Numbered from the stretch's first letter, positions 44,574 to 55,450 are shown. The stretch: DNA of 64,000 bases from Gari tellinella (GCA_922989275.2 OV277867.1:37440070-37504069); one strand, 5' to 3'. A program made the numbers and translations. Notes: generated from the sequence alone by a model not told the origin.

Positions 44574-44797
44574 ATTTCCGTTTCATAAAACTTAATACTA
44601 AAATTGTTGTTGTAAGAACTATTTATAACTCCATCAAATTATGTACTGTGACATCTCTGTGCAATCGTATTGAAAAGACAATTACAAAGAGATGTCACAA
44701 GACAGGATTAAAAAGATGTATAAGAAATTCAATGTGTTTAGAACTGATGATTTACGAACGGTTTTTAACGTATAAAGTTTTATGAAACGGGCCGTGG
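44574..44797. mobile_element. MITE family F, worn copy
   Basis: CGTTTCATAAAACTTAATAC left and AAAGTTTTATGAAACGGGCC right; inner GTGACATCTCTGTGCAATCG faces CAAAGAGATGTCACAAGACA. Confidence 0.75.
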
Positions 44798-44884
44798 ACA
44801 ATCAAATGACGTCTGATGTGATCTACAAATCATGACGGCTGTTTGTAATAAAACAGTAAGCATACTTAAGCCTGGCGAGGATTA

Positions 44885-45101
44885 TACAGTAAAACCTCTC
44901 TAATACGACCACAGCCTCCCTAAAAATTAAGGCTAATGTGTTGTATAAAAGACAGGTGACAGCTTAAAGCAAGGTAACAGTAAAAATGAAAGCTCCTACA
45001 GAAGCTTTCTATTTTACTATCACTTTGCTTTAAGCATTCACCTGTTCTTAACTCTTACTAATTAACACAATTAAGAGGTTGTAATAGAGGGGGTTTAGTA
45101 T
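44885..45101 (+). mobile_element. MITE family B copy
   Basis: TACAGTAAAACCTCTCTAAT left; hairpin GAAAGCTCCTACAGAAGCTT; right AAGAGGTTGTAATAGAGGGG then TTTAGTATA. Confidence 0.8.
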
Positions 45102-45149
45102 ACTTTTACTTCAAAATAGTGTGCACGTGGAGTGTATGACTGTTTTATG

Positions 45150-45230
45150 TCAATAATGTAGACCCTGATAATGAGACTTCTTATGGAAACCTCAGAGTAA
45201 GGTGTTTATACTCTGTCATTAAACGAGTAT
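45150..45230. repeat. family G relic
   Basis: AATGTAGACCCTGATAATGA, GACTTCTTATGGAAACCTCA and GTGTTTATACTCTGTCATT form a worn hairpin of family G type. Confidence 0.5.
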
Positions 45231-45288
45231 ATATAAATACACCTAAATAGTCAAAATGGACTAAAACTGAAAACTGAAACTGTCTATT

Positions 45289-45538
45289 AACCCTTTACCT
45301 CATAGCCTGCTTCTAGTTTTGAAGACAGGTGTCCACTTAAAGCAGGCTGCAAGTAAGGCAGAATGTGCCTTAAGGCACATTCTGCTTTACTTTCAGTCTG
45401 CTTTAAGCTAAAATCTGCTAGGCTATATAAAATATTTGTAATGGTAAATGTTCATGAGGATATAAACTGGAACTATTTTCTTCAGCGGAGGAATAAATTA
45501 AATACGCTAAAAGTCGCTTCTATGGGGGAAAGGGTTAA
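45289..45538 (+). mobile_element. MITE family C copy
   Basis: TTAACCCTTTACCTCATAGC to TATGGGGGAAAGGGTTAA; hairpin GCAGAATGTGCCTTAAGGCA. Full length, with inverted short ends. Confidence 0.85.
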
Positions 45539-45597
45539 AGGTGACAGAGGTGAATTACAGGGGTTAATACCCAGTCATGTAACATCGTTGATACAAC

Positions 45598-45880
45598 TAC
45601 AGCGCTTCCCTCTCTACAACGGCCTTCCTAACGACTGTTCTCTCTTTACAACAACGCATGCGGCTGTTCCCAAAACAAGATTTTGATATTGTCGTCTGCT
45701 GTGTTTTCTCAAAGTAACACAACTGACATTTTTACAGAACAATAAACTTACGCGGCATCTGATCTGGATTCAAGCTGTTTGCAAAGGAAAGCCAATTTCC
45801 CTTCCTATAACGACACCAGCCGAACAACACACATTATCTTTGTCTCCCATTTGATGTCGTTGCAGAGAATGAATGCTGTA
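45598..45880 (+). mobile_element. MITE family E copy lacking the left hairpin arm
   Basis: TACAGCGCTTCCCTCTCTAC left, GTTGCAGAGAATGAATGCTGTA right. AATAAACTTACGCGGCATCT enters directly into the right arm; the left arm is absent, as in 35273-35598. Confidence 0.82.
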
Positions 45881-46132
45881 CTGCTCAAGTAGACAATTAC
45901 ACATGCTCAATGGTGAGGAGAGATAGTTTAGCGGTTTCAAAAACATACAGCTGGCTGTAATAATTATTTTAGCTTAAATCATCTATAAATATGTAACTTT
46001 TATTTGGATGAATTACAATAAATATGAAAAAGTTGGTCATATTTCTTAATAAATGTGTAAAGTCGAGAAGACGATTGTTTTTCCCGTTTGCATTCTAACG
46101 CACTAGCACACTATGATTAGTATGACAGAATT

Positions 46133-46738
46133 ACAGTGATCCCTCTCTACAACAACACCCAGTTGGAGATAACAATTGTGGTCGTTGTTCGGTGGGAGTC
46201 GTTATTAGGAGGGAACTTGACTTATTTTGCAAACAGTTTGAATCTAGATCAGACGGCGCGTAACTCGGCGTCCGATCAAGATTTAAGCTGTTTGTCACTC
46301 GTCTTTGGATTTTCTTCTGTCAAAATGTCCAATATGAGACTTTGAGAAAAGCAGCTGACGAAAAATTTAAGCAGGCAAAATTACAGCCATGAAAAGGTCG
46401 GACATACAGTGGAGAATCTGTTATTCTTTCCCAATAAACGCGTTTACGCTAAAACTATTATTTGCAGTACAAACAGTTTGGATCCAGATCAGACGCCGGG
46501 TAACCCGGCGTCTGATCAGGCTCCAAACTGTTTGCCACCACGATAAACAAGAATTATCAGAATTGTCCAAAAGTTGTTCTTTTCTACGTTTTAGTGATTT
46601 GCGTTTGCGTACGTTTGCGTTTAAATGGGAAAGAATAACAGATTCTCCACTGTAACTGTTTTGTTTGGGGAACAATAGCATGCGTTGTTGTAAAGTGAGG
46701 ACCGTTGTTTGGGGGTCTTTGTAGGGAGGGAAACCTTG
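46133..46738 (-). mobile_element. MITE family E copy split by a family A insertion
   Basis: Reverse orientation. Left part 46133-46404: TTACAGTGATCCCTCTCTAC, hairpin GAATCTAGATCAGACGGCGC, TTTAAGCAGGCAAAATTACA, CATGAAAAGGTCGGACA. Right part 46655-46738: ACTGTTTTGTTTGGGGAACA, GTGAGGACCGTTGTTTGG, GTAGGGAGGGAAACC. Joining through one TA gives normal E order. Confidence 0.82.
46405..46654 (+). mobile_element. MITE family A copy nested in family E
   Basis: TACAGTGGAGAATCTGTTAT and ACAGATTCTCCACTGTA ends; core AGACGCCGGGTAACCCGGCG. Confidence 0.9.
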
Positions 46739-47296
46739 CAAACAGTCAGGAACCGATTATCTGGGTCTGATTTGACTCCAGACTGTTTACAGCGGATTGT
46801 CTCAGCACAGTCGCGTTTATTAGTAAATTGTAATGTCTTTCTCACTGCAAATTTATGTTGGAAAGTTTAACAGTTATGATAACAGTACAAACTAGACTTC
46901 CTAATATACACATACTTAAATGCCTCATTACGTGTAACGGTGGGGGACTTCTTATTTCAGATAAAAGTAGATTAAAGCGTCCAATAGGTTCATCAATGAT
47001 TTGTGGGTATAGTATTTCGGTTACGCGTAGGCTGATGCTATTTGCTTAACAAGTCACACATTTACGCATCATTTACATACAAACCTATATCAGAGGGTCT
47101 GCAGTGTATGTCATTCTACAATACATTGATAACACATCTTTGGCTTCAAGTGATCTAGACTAAATTGCAAACTGGAATTGTCAATTTGGAATTTTAACGG
47201 ACGATAAAGCTTTATTAATTTTCAAAATATCAGTGTCAGTTACATCCGCAATTTTATATGTTCCTTTCCATTATGATGTCATAACCTGTATTCAAA
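46739..47296. other. no gene seen
   Basis: A short core-like piece, AAACAGTCAGGAACCGATTA with TGACTCCAGACTGTTTAC, at 46740-46790. Nothing else. Confidence 0.4.
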
Positions 47297-48022
47297 ATTC
47301 TATGGAATTCCATATACGACAGCCAACTTCTTACTTCAACTGTCTACTCTTTACTGCTTACTGCCAACTGCTTACTGTCAACTACTTATTGCCAACTGCT
47401 TACTACCAACTGCTCACCGCCAAATGCTTACTGTATGCATACTTGATGACGGGTATAAAACCGAAGCTCCGAACCAGGAACCGTGACCCCTATGAACTGT
47501 TACTGAAATAAGCTTGTCGTTTCCTAGGTTATTTTTTTCTTCTATTTTCCAAATTTATAAGTGCTATATATCAATAATTGATGGAAATCCGAAACGATTC
47601 CACGACGTATTGATACAGATTCACTCGTAGTTCGAAATGGGGCGCCTAAAACATTCAGGAGCGTCATTGTTTTACTCCTATCCAAACATTTGACAACACA
47701 ATTAATGCATGTGATATTTTGTTTTCCTCGCTATTGAGTTCCATGTACAACAGCCAAATTTTTACTGTCAACTGCTAACTGCTTACGCTTTACTGCTTAC
47801 TGCCAACTGCTTACTGCCAACTACTTACTGTACATTTCATACCTGTACGATACTCCATGTTTTACTTATTTGGTCCAATATGAAGTTTTGTTGCCGCAGC
47901 GGGCAGTATAATTAAAACTATTTTACCAGAAGATCCTCCATTTTCAATCCCTATACATGCATTTTGAATAGTTGGCAGTAAGCAGCTAGTAGTTGGCTGT
48001 CGTATATGGAATTCCATAAAAT
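47297..48022. mobile_element. 726-bp TIR element with a 14-bp minisatellite
   Basis: The left end AATTCTATGGAATTCCATAT then ACGACAGCCAACT is the complement of the right end AGTTGGCTGTCGTATATGG then AATTCCATAAAATT. Next to the left end lie units of TACTGCCAACTGCT (about 47345-47435). A second array lies at about 47765-47840 beside another GAGTTCCATGTACAACAGCC. No coding capacity. Confidence 0.68.
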
Positions 48023-48923
48023 TCACAGACATACTGCCGCCTGCTCGCAAATAAATCGCCTGTTACCTCGCAGGTAAAGAACTTTAGACAATTGGACATA
48101 AAATGCATCTGTCAAGCTTTGTACTGACTAAGTTCAACGGTAAATATTAGGATATTTCTTAGCGGCTTGTCTTTGACGTAACATAACATGTTCCTTTTAA
48201 TCCAGGTTGCAGGCAACACAAGAAAACTCTTCTAAAGTGGACAAACAACTTTGCACATGTTTAACTAGTACGTTTTATCTCTTGCACTTTGCCAATATAG
48301 CAGTTAGTAGAATTATACTTGGTAAAAGTATTTATATTTTTCCATAGTATCTGACTTTTAAAAAGAGTGCAACTCTTATAAACCCTTTTACACCTGAACA
48401 TAGCAATGCACTCTTCCTATATACTTGCTAGAATATTTCATTGCCGACAAGCAATGGTGGTCTAAGGATACTGCGATGATTTCCGCACAGATGAACATTC
48501 ATATGTAGTAGCAAACAGTGTAGACCTGATGAGACGCAGCGTCACGCTGCGTCTCACCAGGTTCTACACTGTTTGCCACTGGGTGCGAATTGGTAAACAA
48601 CAGCGGCGGATACACACATCCTTCACATAAAACAAACGAATATCTAACGTGTTTTATAGCACACTTAATGAACATATAAATATTCATGTATTTTAAAATT
48701 GCCCTACCGAGATAAAATGGACAAGAAAGTGTTTCAAATAGGTTTATAAATCGTTGTCTTCAGCAAACATAATTTAGAGGCAACTATTTACATGATAAAA
48801 TAATACAATATATCAATACAATACATGTATGGCTATAACATGACATAATCATTCCGTTTAATTCTTGAAGTTGTGTACTGATGAAGTGAAAGCTTTATTG
48901 TAAGTAGACCTTTATGAGAATGC
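48023..48923. other. no gene; one stand-alone core hairpin
   Basis: 48510-48582 is a near-perfect hairpin (GCAAACAGTGTAGACCTGAT, GAGACGCAGCGTCACGCTGC). Otherwise nothing recognised. Confidence 0.5.
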
Positions 48924-49168
48924 TGGGACCCGTTTCATAAAACTTCGTACGAAACGAACGATCGTAAGTCAAAACTGTAAAATACATTTAATTTCTGATT
49001 TCTCTATCTAATCCTGTCTTGTGATATCTTTTTGGAATCGTCTTGAAAAGACGATTCCAAAGAGATATCACAAGACATGATTAGATGGAGAAATTAATAA
49101 TAATTGATACTTTTATAATCTGACTTACGATCGTTTTTGTCGTACGAAGTTTTATGAAACGGGCCCCT
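48924..49168. mobile_element. MITE family F copy
   Basis: GGGACCCGTTTCATAAAACT and AGTTTTATGAAACGGGCCCC ends; near-perfect inner hairpin TTTGGAATCGTCTTGAAAAG/ACGATTCCAAAGAGATATC. Almost the whole element folds. Related to 56333-56577 and 44574-44797. Confidence 0.87.
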
Positions 49169-49197
49169 GAAGTATTCCGGTGAATTTAGCAATCAAT

Positions 49198-49385
49198 GTA
49201 CAGTGGGGATGACATTCATCATTTCCCTTTTAAACAGAACGACCGGCAAATCGATAAATATAGAAAAGTATAGGTTATTCAACGTTTTGACGATCTTTTT
49301 ATCGAAATGACAAACAGTGTGGAGACTGATCAAACGCCGGATTATCCGACGTCTGTTCTGTTACCAAACTGTTAACAATGTACAT
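49198..49385 (-). mobile_element. MITE family A, truncated relic
   Basis: GTACAGTGGGGATGACATTC left, TGACAAACAGTGTGGAGACT and GATCAAACGCCGGATTATCC core; right half lost next to the E copy. Confidence 0.6.
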
Positions 49386-49935
49386 ACAGTGCTCCCTCTC
49401 TGCAATATCACCAAGAGGCAGACACATATTGTGTGTATTGTTCGGGGGTAGTTATAGGGAGGAACAACTAATACAGTGGAGAATCTGTTATTCTTTCCCG
49501 TTTAAACGCAAACGTACGCAAACGCAAAGCACTAAAACGTAGAAAAGAACAACTTTTGGACAATTCTGATATTTCATGTTTATCATGGTGGCAAACAGTT
49601 TGGAGCCTGATCAGACGCCGGGTAACCCGGCGTCTGATCTGGCTCCAAACTGTTTGCATTGCAAATAATAGTTTTAGCGTAAACGCGTTTATTGGGAAAG
49701 AATGACAGATTCTCCACTGTACCCTTACCGCGTAATGCGGGGTTGAAATTGTTTATCATTCGGCATTATGTTTCTTCTGTAAAAATATCCAATTATTACT
49801 TTAGAGAGAAAGAAAAACTGACAATAAATTTAAGCAGACGACATTTCGGCAGTGAAAGTGTAAGTTATGTACTGTTTGGTAGAAGAACAGCGGGAAGCAT
49901 TACCTGCAAAGAGGGAATCGTAGTTCAGAGGTAGT
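49386..49935 (-). mobile_element. MITE family E copy split by a family A insertion
   Basis: Left part 49386-49471: TACAGTGCTCCCTCTCTGCA, GTGTATTGTTCGGGGGTAGT, TATAGGGAGGAACAAC. Right part 49722-49935: CCGCGTAATGCGG, TTATCATTCGGCATTATG, TTTAAGCAGACGACATTTCG, AGAGGGAATCGTAGTTCAGA. Reverse orientation, hairpin arm partly lost. Confidence 0.78.
49472..49721 (-). mobile_element. MITE family A copy nested in family E
   Basis: TACAGTGGAGAATCTGTTAT and ACAGATTCTCCACTGTA ends; core AGACGCCGGGTAACCCGGCG read in reverse orientation. Confidence 0.9.
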
Positions 49936-50152
49936 TAAACATTTCGTTTAGCTGTTTTGAATTGAAATCAAAAGTCTAAACTTGCCATTTAGCAATTGAC
50001 ATATGATAGTTAAAAGTCTGTTCAGTCTATTTTGTTTGCTCTCAATGTATTTCGAATTCCTGTGCATTTGCAAAATAGCATATTTAGCATTAAGACCTGA
50101 GGCGAATTTCACATATACAAGTGTGCAGTAAATTTGTATAAATAAAGTGTTC

Positions 50153-50486
50153 ATTCTCTAAAAACAACACTCAATGGAAGATAAATATTGTGGGTGTTGT
50201 TCGAAGGGAGTTGTTATAGAGAGGGAAACAAGAATTGACTTACATTTGCGTAACGCGGTGTCTGTAGTGGATTCAAGCTGATTGTCATTCGTCATTATGT
50301 TAATTGTGTCAACATGTCAACTTATTTGTAGCTTTGAGAAACATATAGAAGACGGCAACTTTAAACAAATGACATTGCAGCAATGCAAGCGTAAGGCATA
50401 CTTGTCTTGTTTCGGGAACAGCGGCAAGGGTCGTTGTAAGGAGGGAATTGTTGTTCAGAGGGTCCTTATAGAGAGGAGACTCTAGA
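50153..50486 (-). mobile_element. MITE family E copy lacking one hairpin arm
   Basis: AACAACACTCAATGGAAGAT, GTTGTTCGAAGGGAGTTGTT, TTGCGTAACGCGGTGTCTG without its partner arm, GGGAACAGCGGCAAGGGTCG, TCCTTATAGAGAGG. Confidence 0.75.
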
Positions 50487-50499
50487 TAAGGCTGTGACT

Positions 50500-50950
50500 T
50501 CCACGGGAAAATGACGTCACAGGGCGGATGTACAACTGGACTGGTTCCTAGTAGTAAACAAAGGCCTTTATATAGATCTGATCTGGTAGTCCCTATCGTC
50601 CCTACTTCATTGCCTATGGCTCATTCGCTAAGTATAGGAATTCTCTCTCTGTTGTTTAGTTTGACCCCTCCCATTCTATCACATACATTTGGCTCACTAT
50701 ATCATTATTCAGTGATCTAGAATGTTCTGTAGATAGCGACGCTTTACGTTCTGACCGGGTGTAGAAATAGGTGTTTGATTCGGTTGTTTCATGTGGTCTG
50801 CTATTATTTTACGACGAACCCAGCTTTACGCCTGTCTCCCCTATCCAAACCGCCGCATGGTTCTTGCATTGGATTTTGTATACATAGCCCCACACATCTT
50901 CAGTATTGTTACTGTTTTTGGATGAACTAGATTCTTTATATTGAATACGC
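50500..50950 (-). pseudogene. Penelope-like retroelement, GIY-YIG C-terminal fragment
   Basis: On the minus strand one frame reads GYVYKIQCKN..VWIGETG, the GIY-YIG signature of Penelope-like elements (usually YKI.C..C..VYIGETGR). After one in-frame stop the same frame continues YTRSERKASLSTEHSRSLN and VIEWEG, the segment that follows GIY-YIG in these elements. Stops interrupt it twice, and no reverse transcriptase is found upstream, so it is a 5'-truncated dead copy. Alternative: another GIY-YIG-bearing retroelement. Confidence 0.68.
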
Positions 50951-51657
50951 ATTTGAATATTCTGTTTGAAATTTAAATATATTCTGTCGGAGTGCTCTCA
51001 ATTATTCAGAGAGTAAACACACAAACAAACAATAACACTGACAGTCTCTGATTTACAATTCAAATTGAATCGTAAGAAATTACATGTACTCTGTTTGGGT
51101 CGTCTTTAAGCCGCGAAATTACTTCCTGATGAAACTAGCGTCTGCAAATTATCATATTTTAATTAATGTCGTATTTGCAACCGAAAAATGGTAAGCGTAC
51201 AAGTCAGTTAATTTCCTCATAAGACTTTGCTCAACAGTTCGAAATTAGATAAGGCATCGCGTAATTATGCGACGCCTTATCTAAATTCGTACAGTTGGGC
51301 AAATCGTACTAAGTAGTATACGCTGTAAGTGATACTTCAGAGGCACTTATGCACTGATGCAATTTGGTTAATGCCATTCTAAGTTTATCAAAATGCAAAC
51401 TAATTTTTTAACAATTTCAATGGCTTTATGACGGCATATCCCATCTAACACAATATACCGAAAATATCAAAATATAATTGAGACTGATAGTTATCCATCT
51501 TGTATATGGTAATATCTGTCACTAAGAACATGTACTATATTGACTTGGGAGATGATCGTGATAAGTAGCAATGCTTTTGATAAAATCCTTTTTACTTATC
51601 GTGTATGCAAAGTACGTGAATGTAGATCTACACTATATTATGAAATAAAATACCTAT
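50951..51657. other. no gene; one hairpin
   Basis: 51233-51298 folds as CAACAGTTCGAAATTAGATA facing TATCTAAATTCGTACAGTTG, with GGCATCGCG..GCGACGCC inside. Nothing else recognised. Confidence 0.5.
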
Positions 51658-51911
51658 AACCATTACATCATAGCTTGTTTCTAGTTTTAAAATCAGGTGA
51701 CAACTTAAGACAGGTTGAAATTAAAGCAGAATGCGCCAAAAGGCGCATTCTGCTTTACTTTCAATATGCTCTCATCTACCGTTTGGAATAATATACAAAT
51801 TATTTCTTACATAATAAATGTTAATGACTGTATGAATTAATCTATTTCATTGAATGGAAGAATGAAAAAATTAAAATCGTACAAATGCGTATTTATCGAG
51901 AAATGGGTTAA
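51658..51911 (+). mobile_element. MITE family C copy
   Basis: AACCATTACATCATAGCTTG to GAGAAATGGGTTAA; perfect AGAATGCGCC/GGCGCATTCT hairpin with a 4-base turn. Confidence 0.78.
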
Positions 51912-52869
51912 ACTAACACAGTCACTGCCATAGTATATGTTGTGTGTTTTGACTGCTTTTAATTATAAGGCGGGACTATGGTTTCGTTACCAAGGTCATA
52001 TGGAGTGTCAAAAAATATAACGCATCGTCTAGTTAGGGTCCAAATTGTTTGCATGGAACTAATGTACTCGAAACTGATTGTGGTAAGAATGCTAGTCACA
52101 GCTTGCGATTGTACCATACAATTATTAATGTTCAATTGAGAACATTTAAACGCATCCAATTTCAGTCAATTCTAAAAGGTAAAACGTGGAAAATGTATTG
52201 TAGCCCCAGATCAAAATTGCATTGTTATATGTTTGTGTGAGGTTGTTAAAATATTAAAGCACAGTGATAAAACGAAACAGAAAGCTCAAATAGTTTGCTT
52301 TTACGCCCAGTACTTTCCGTCTGTATATTTTACCACAAGTAGAAACAGTTGATATATTTTCCTAGATAATTGCCATTGGAATTGAATTTTAAGTGTCTAA
52401 GAATACTGTGCCTGGCATTTGAAATATCCAGCTGTTATGAAACTTCCCTGATTCGATGTAAATGAAATACTCTGCTGCATAATTTGCCTGAATATGCGGC
52501 TTAATAGTTACTTTAACTTTTGTGCTATTGAAAATTCGACTTACCTGAATTCGCCATTTGTATGCTCCGATCTTTATGAAAGAACTTCTTTTCGTTGATG
52601 CATGGGTCCTCTCATCTCTACATCTACACAGCTATACTTAGAGGATTGGTATCTATATTGTTTCCCTAGAACTAAATAAATACATGTACATGTACTGGTG
52701 CATCTATGCAATACTGTGATGAATACGTAGCTTCCCAAATACACATGTTTGTGCTAAAACGATAAATACCGGATAATCCGACATCTGATCAGGCCACAAA
52801 CTGTTTGCTGCTCTGATTAAAAACACTCTTAAATATTTTAAATGGGTTAAAATGACGTCTCTTCAATTA
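51912..52869. other. no gene; family A relic
   Basis: 52730-52850 has AGCTTCCCAAATACACATGT, ATACCGGATAATCCGACATC and TGATCAGGCCACAAACTG, a worn left half of A. Nothing else. Confidence 0.4.
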
Positions 52870-53077
52870 AATATAGTGTTACAACCCCTAAAACTAAGAC
52901 TAAATGATTGTTTACAATACAGGTGACAGCTTAAATCAAGATGACAGTAAAACAGAAAGCTACTAAAGGAGCTTTCTGTTTTACAGTTATCTTGTTTAAA
53001 GCAGTCAACGGTCTAATACACTTTATAATTGACACAATTCTGTCGTCGTAATAGAGAGAGAGATTTTGTTGTAACTC
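52870..53077 (+). mobile_element. MITE family B copy
   Basis: TAGTGTTACAACCCCTAAAA left; hairpin AAACAGAAAGCTACTAAAGG/AGCTTTCTGTTTTAC; right GTCGTCGTAATAGAGAGAGA. Confidence 0.78.
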
Positions 53078-53198
53078 TATACCGCATTGAATAAAACTCA
53101 CTTAAGTAAAACACGTAACTTCACTTATAGTAGGAAGTAGACTGCATCACACAAACAATGTTACTGTTTGCGCAGATATAATAATGGGCTAGCAGGTG

Positions 53199-53408
53199 TA
53201 CAATAAAACCCTCTCTTTTAAGACCACTAAAACCAAGGTTAATTGATTGTACAAAGTACAGGTGACAGATTAAGGCAATGCAACAGTAAACATAAAGCTT
53301 CTGAACAAGCTTTCTGTTTTACTGTCACCTTGTTTTAAGACGTCACATGTCGAAAACTCCTAATACTTATTACATTTCAGTGGTCGTGATAGAGGTGATT
53401 AGATAAAA
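53199..53408 (+). mobile_element. MITE family B copy
   Basis: TACAATAAAACCCTCTCTTT left; AAAGCTTCTGAACAAGCTTT centre; right CAGTGGTCGTGATAGAGGTG. Confidence 0.78.
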
Positions 53409-53509
53409 CTCGTATATGACATTTACAGTGGTGGTTTAAAGTGTCAGTTTGTCACATACGGCGGTCATTCACGTTACATATGCATCAATAAAATAACCTA
53501 AACTCATTA

Positions 53510-53755
53510 ACTCATTATCCCCTGAGACATCCAATGGACTATTCCAGTTTACAGTAAAGGCTGGTCCATTTTAGACTATTTAGGGTAGTTTTTTATAATA
53601 TATTACAAAATGACAAACAGTGAAGTCCCTGATTAGAGGGCTCCTGCAGGAGCCCTCTAATCAGGGATTTCACTGTTTGTATAAAACCAGTGTACTCTTC
53701 ACAGGCTCACTTTTGGTACAGGACGCATATATGCGTCACTAGGGCACAATGAGTA
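53510..53755 (+). repeat. family G copy
   Basis: GGTCCATTTTAGACTATTTA, perfect hairpin ACAAACAGTGAAGTCCCTGA, TTAGAGGGCTCCTGCAGGAG and complement, then TATATGCGTCACTAGGGC. The cleanest G hairpin. Confidence 0.75.
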
Positions 53756-53893
53756 AATCCATATTGACGCTCTAATGTGATCACTTACAAGCAATGGACA
53801 ATAGAAGAATACAAATGTCCTATTCAAATACAATATAATTTGTTCCCGTAGAAATCATGTGACTGGTATTTGCGCTGTTTCTCATATTGGAAA

Positions 53894-54112
53894 TGAACAG
53901 TAATACCTTTATATTAGGACCACTTAAACGAATAATATTTGTTGTACTTATAAAAAGTCAGGTTACAGTTTTTTTAATGTGACAGTCAAACAGAAAGATC
54001 CTAAAATAATTTACTGTTTTAATGTCACGTTGCCTTAAGCAGTAACCTGTCGTAAAGCCCTTAGAATTAAATTAACCCTATTGTGTTGTCGTAATAAGTG
54101 AGTTAACTGTAT
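53894..54112 (+). mobile_element. MITE family B, worn copy
   Basis: ACAGTAATACCTTTATATTA left, GTCAAACAGAAAGATCCTAA centre, TTGTCGTAATAAGTGAGTTA right. Confidence 0.7.
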
Positions 54113-54659
54113 TGTTTAATAATCATGTCGATCAACGGTAGGGGTACTTGACAACTTACAACAACTCAAAAATTTGCACTTACTACTGAAGTATACATGT
54201 AAGTCATTCAATTAACCAATGATGATTTTCTTTCACATTTTGTCAGAGACTAGATTTCAAATTGTAGTAAGCTAACTAAACATTTTCAGATTAATTCATC
54301 GCTAGTACTTTGGCGTAACTTATCATTACATTTGTTTTTTCGAGACATTTCAATCAGTTGTCGTACCGTAGTGTTTGGTTGAGATAAAATATTTTATATG
54401 TTGCTGAAATGAGTACAACCCAGTATCTTTTTTATTTCATTCAAATCTTCACAAATGTATTGTTCGTATTTAAATTTTATCGGAATATCATGCAGGGAAC
54501 TTAGTTTTAAACTATTGCAGATAGTACTGATGCAGACGGCAATACACCGGAACGTGTGTTAATACTCCGTACAGGTCAACTGAACCGAATATATATTCAT
54601 CACGTGATATCCTTCCACTTAGATTCCAGAGACAGGTGATCGTTCATCGTGTAAAATCT
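54113..54659. other. no gene seen
   Basis: Nothing recognised. Confidence 0.4.
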
Positions 54660-54866
54660 CACCGGAAAATCTTGACATCCCGATCCATCATTGCTGCTTT
54701 CTGTGACATATACAATACCATTGAAGTTACAGCTTTCGTAAGGGCAGCTAAAATGATCCCGGTTAATTGACCAGGCGAGGTGAATACGGTCAATAATGCT
54801 TTAAACAATCCAACCCTAGCGATGGGTATATTCAACACTAACCAACAATGTAACTTTGAAGAGAAC
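54660..54866 (-). CDS. candidate exon, unrecognised hydrophobic peptide
   Basis: An open minus-strand frame of about 68 codons has no ATG at its start. It contains LLTVFTSPGQLTGIILAALT, KAVTSMVLYMSQ and AAMMDRDVKIF, and ends CCG|GTGAGA, a plausible donor. A TTGGTTAG acceptor-like site lies upstream. It overlaps no known repeat. The composition suits a membrane segment followed by a charged stretch. I do not recognise the family, and no neighbouring exon is visible. Confidence 0.25.
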
Positions 54867-55450
54867 ACTTACCCTATGTAAGCTGTTAATATCCGTATAA
54901 GAGGTTCTTTTAAGAACCTTCTGATCAAGATCTGTACTGATTTTCAATTAGTGATATTTTGTAAAGAGATCGACCCTAAATACTACACCGTAAATAGGTT
55001 AAGATCTTTCGCCGTCCTTACCTATTCCGCAATGATATGTTGTTTCTGCTTCAACTGTGGCCCGACAATGCGCAAAATAATGCCTTGCCTACACTCCGGT
55101 AGGTAACTAATTACGGAAAGTTATAGTAAGGCAGGACGCATATTGACAATACATTGTACTTTCTGCTTTTCTGGAAACTTGTTTAAAGCCCAATCCCTTG
55201 TATAACATGTATACGAGGCAAATTAAATGCCTATTAAAACGGAAAACAAATATAAAAAATGTAGGTACTGCATTTTGTCTCCTTGACAACAAGGTGCTAC
55301 ACGTGTTATGGCGTAATATTTACAGCACGAACGTGACTGAATCAATCGTCAACATTTTCGAAGCAAGTGTCGTGATTATCGTCCCTTGGTTTTTTTGAAG
55401 TGTGTGTGTGACCGTTTCGTCGTTAAGTGTAATTACTAGGATTATTTCGT
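54867..55450. other. no gene seen
   Basis: A loose hairpin-like AGAGGTTCTTTTAAGAACCT near 54900. Otherwise nothing. Confidence 0.35.

Noticed and set aside
39348..49659. Recurring frames with IRRRVTRRLIRLQTVCH-type peptides
   Set aside because: They are the family A MITE read in frame, including its palindrome. The same peptides appear in every A copy and on both strands.
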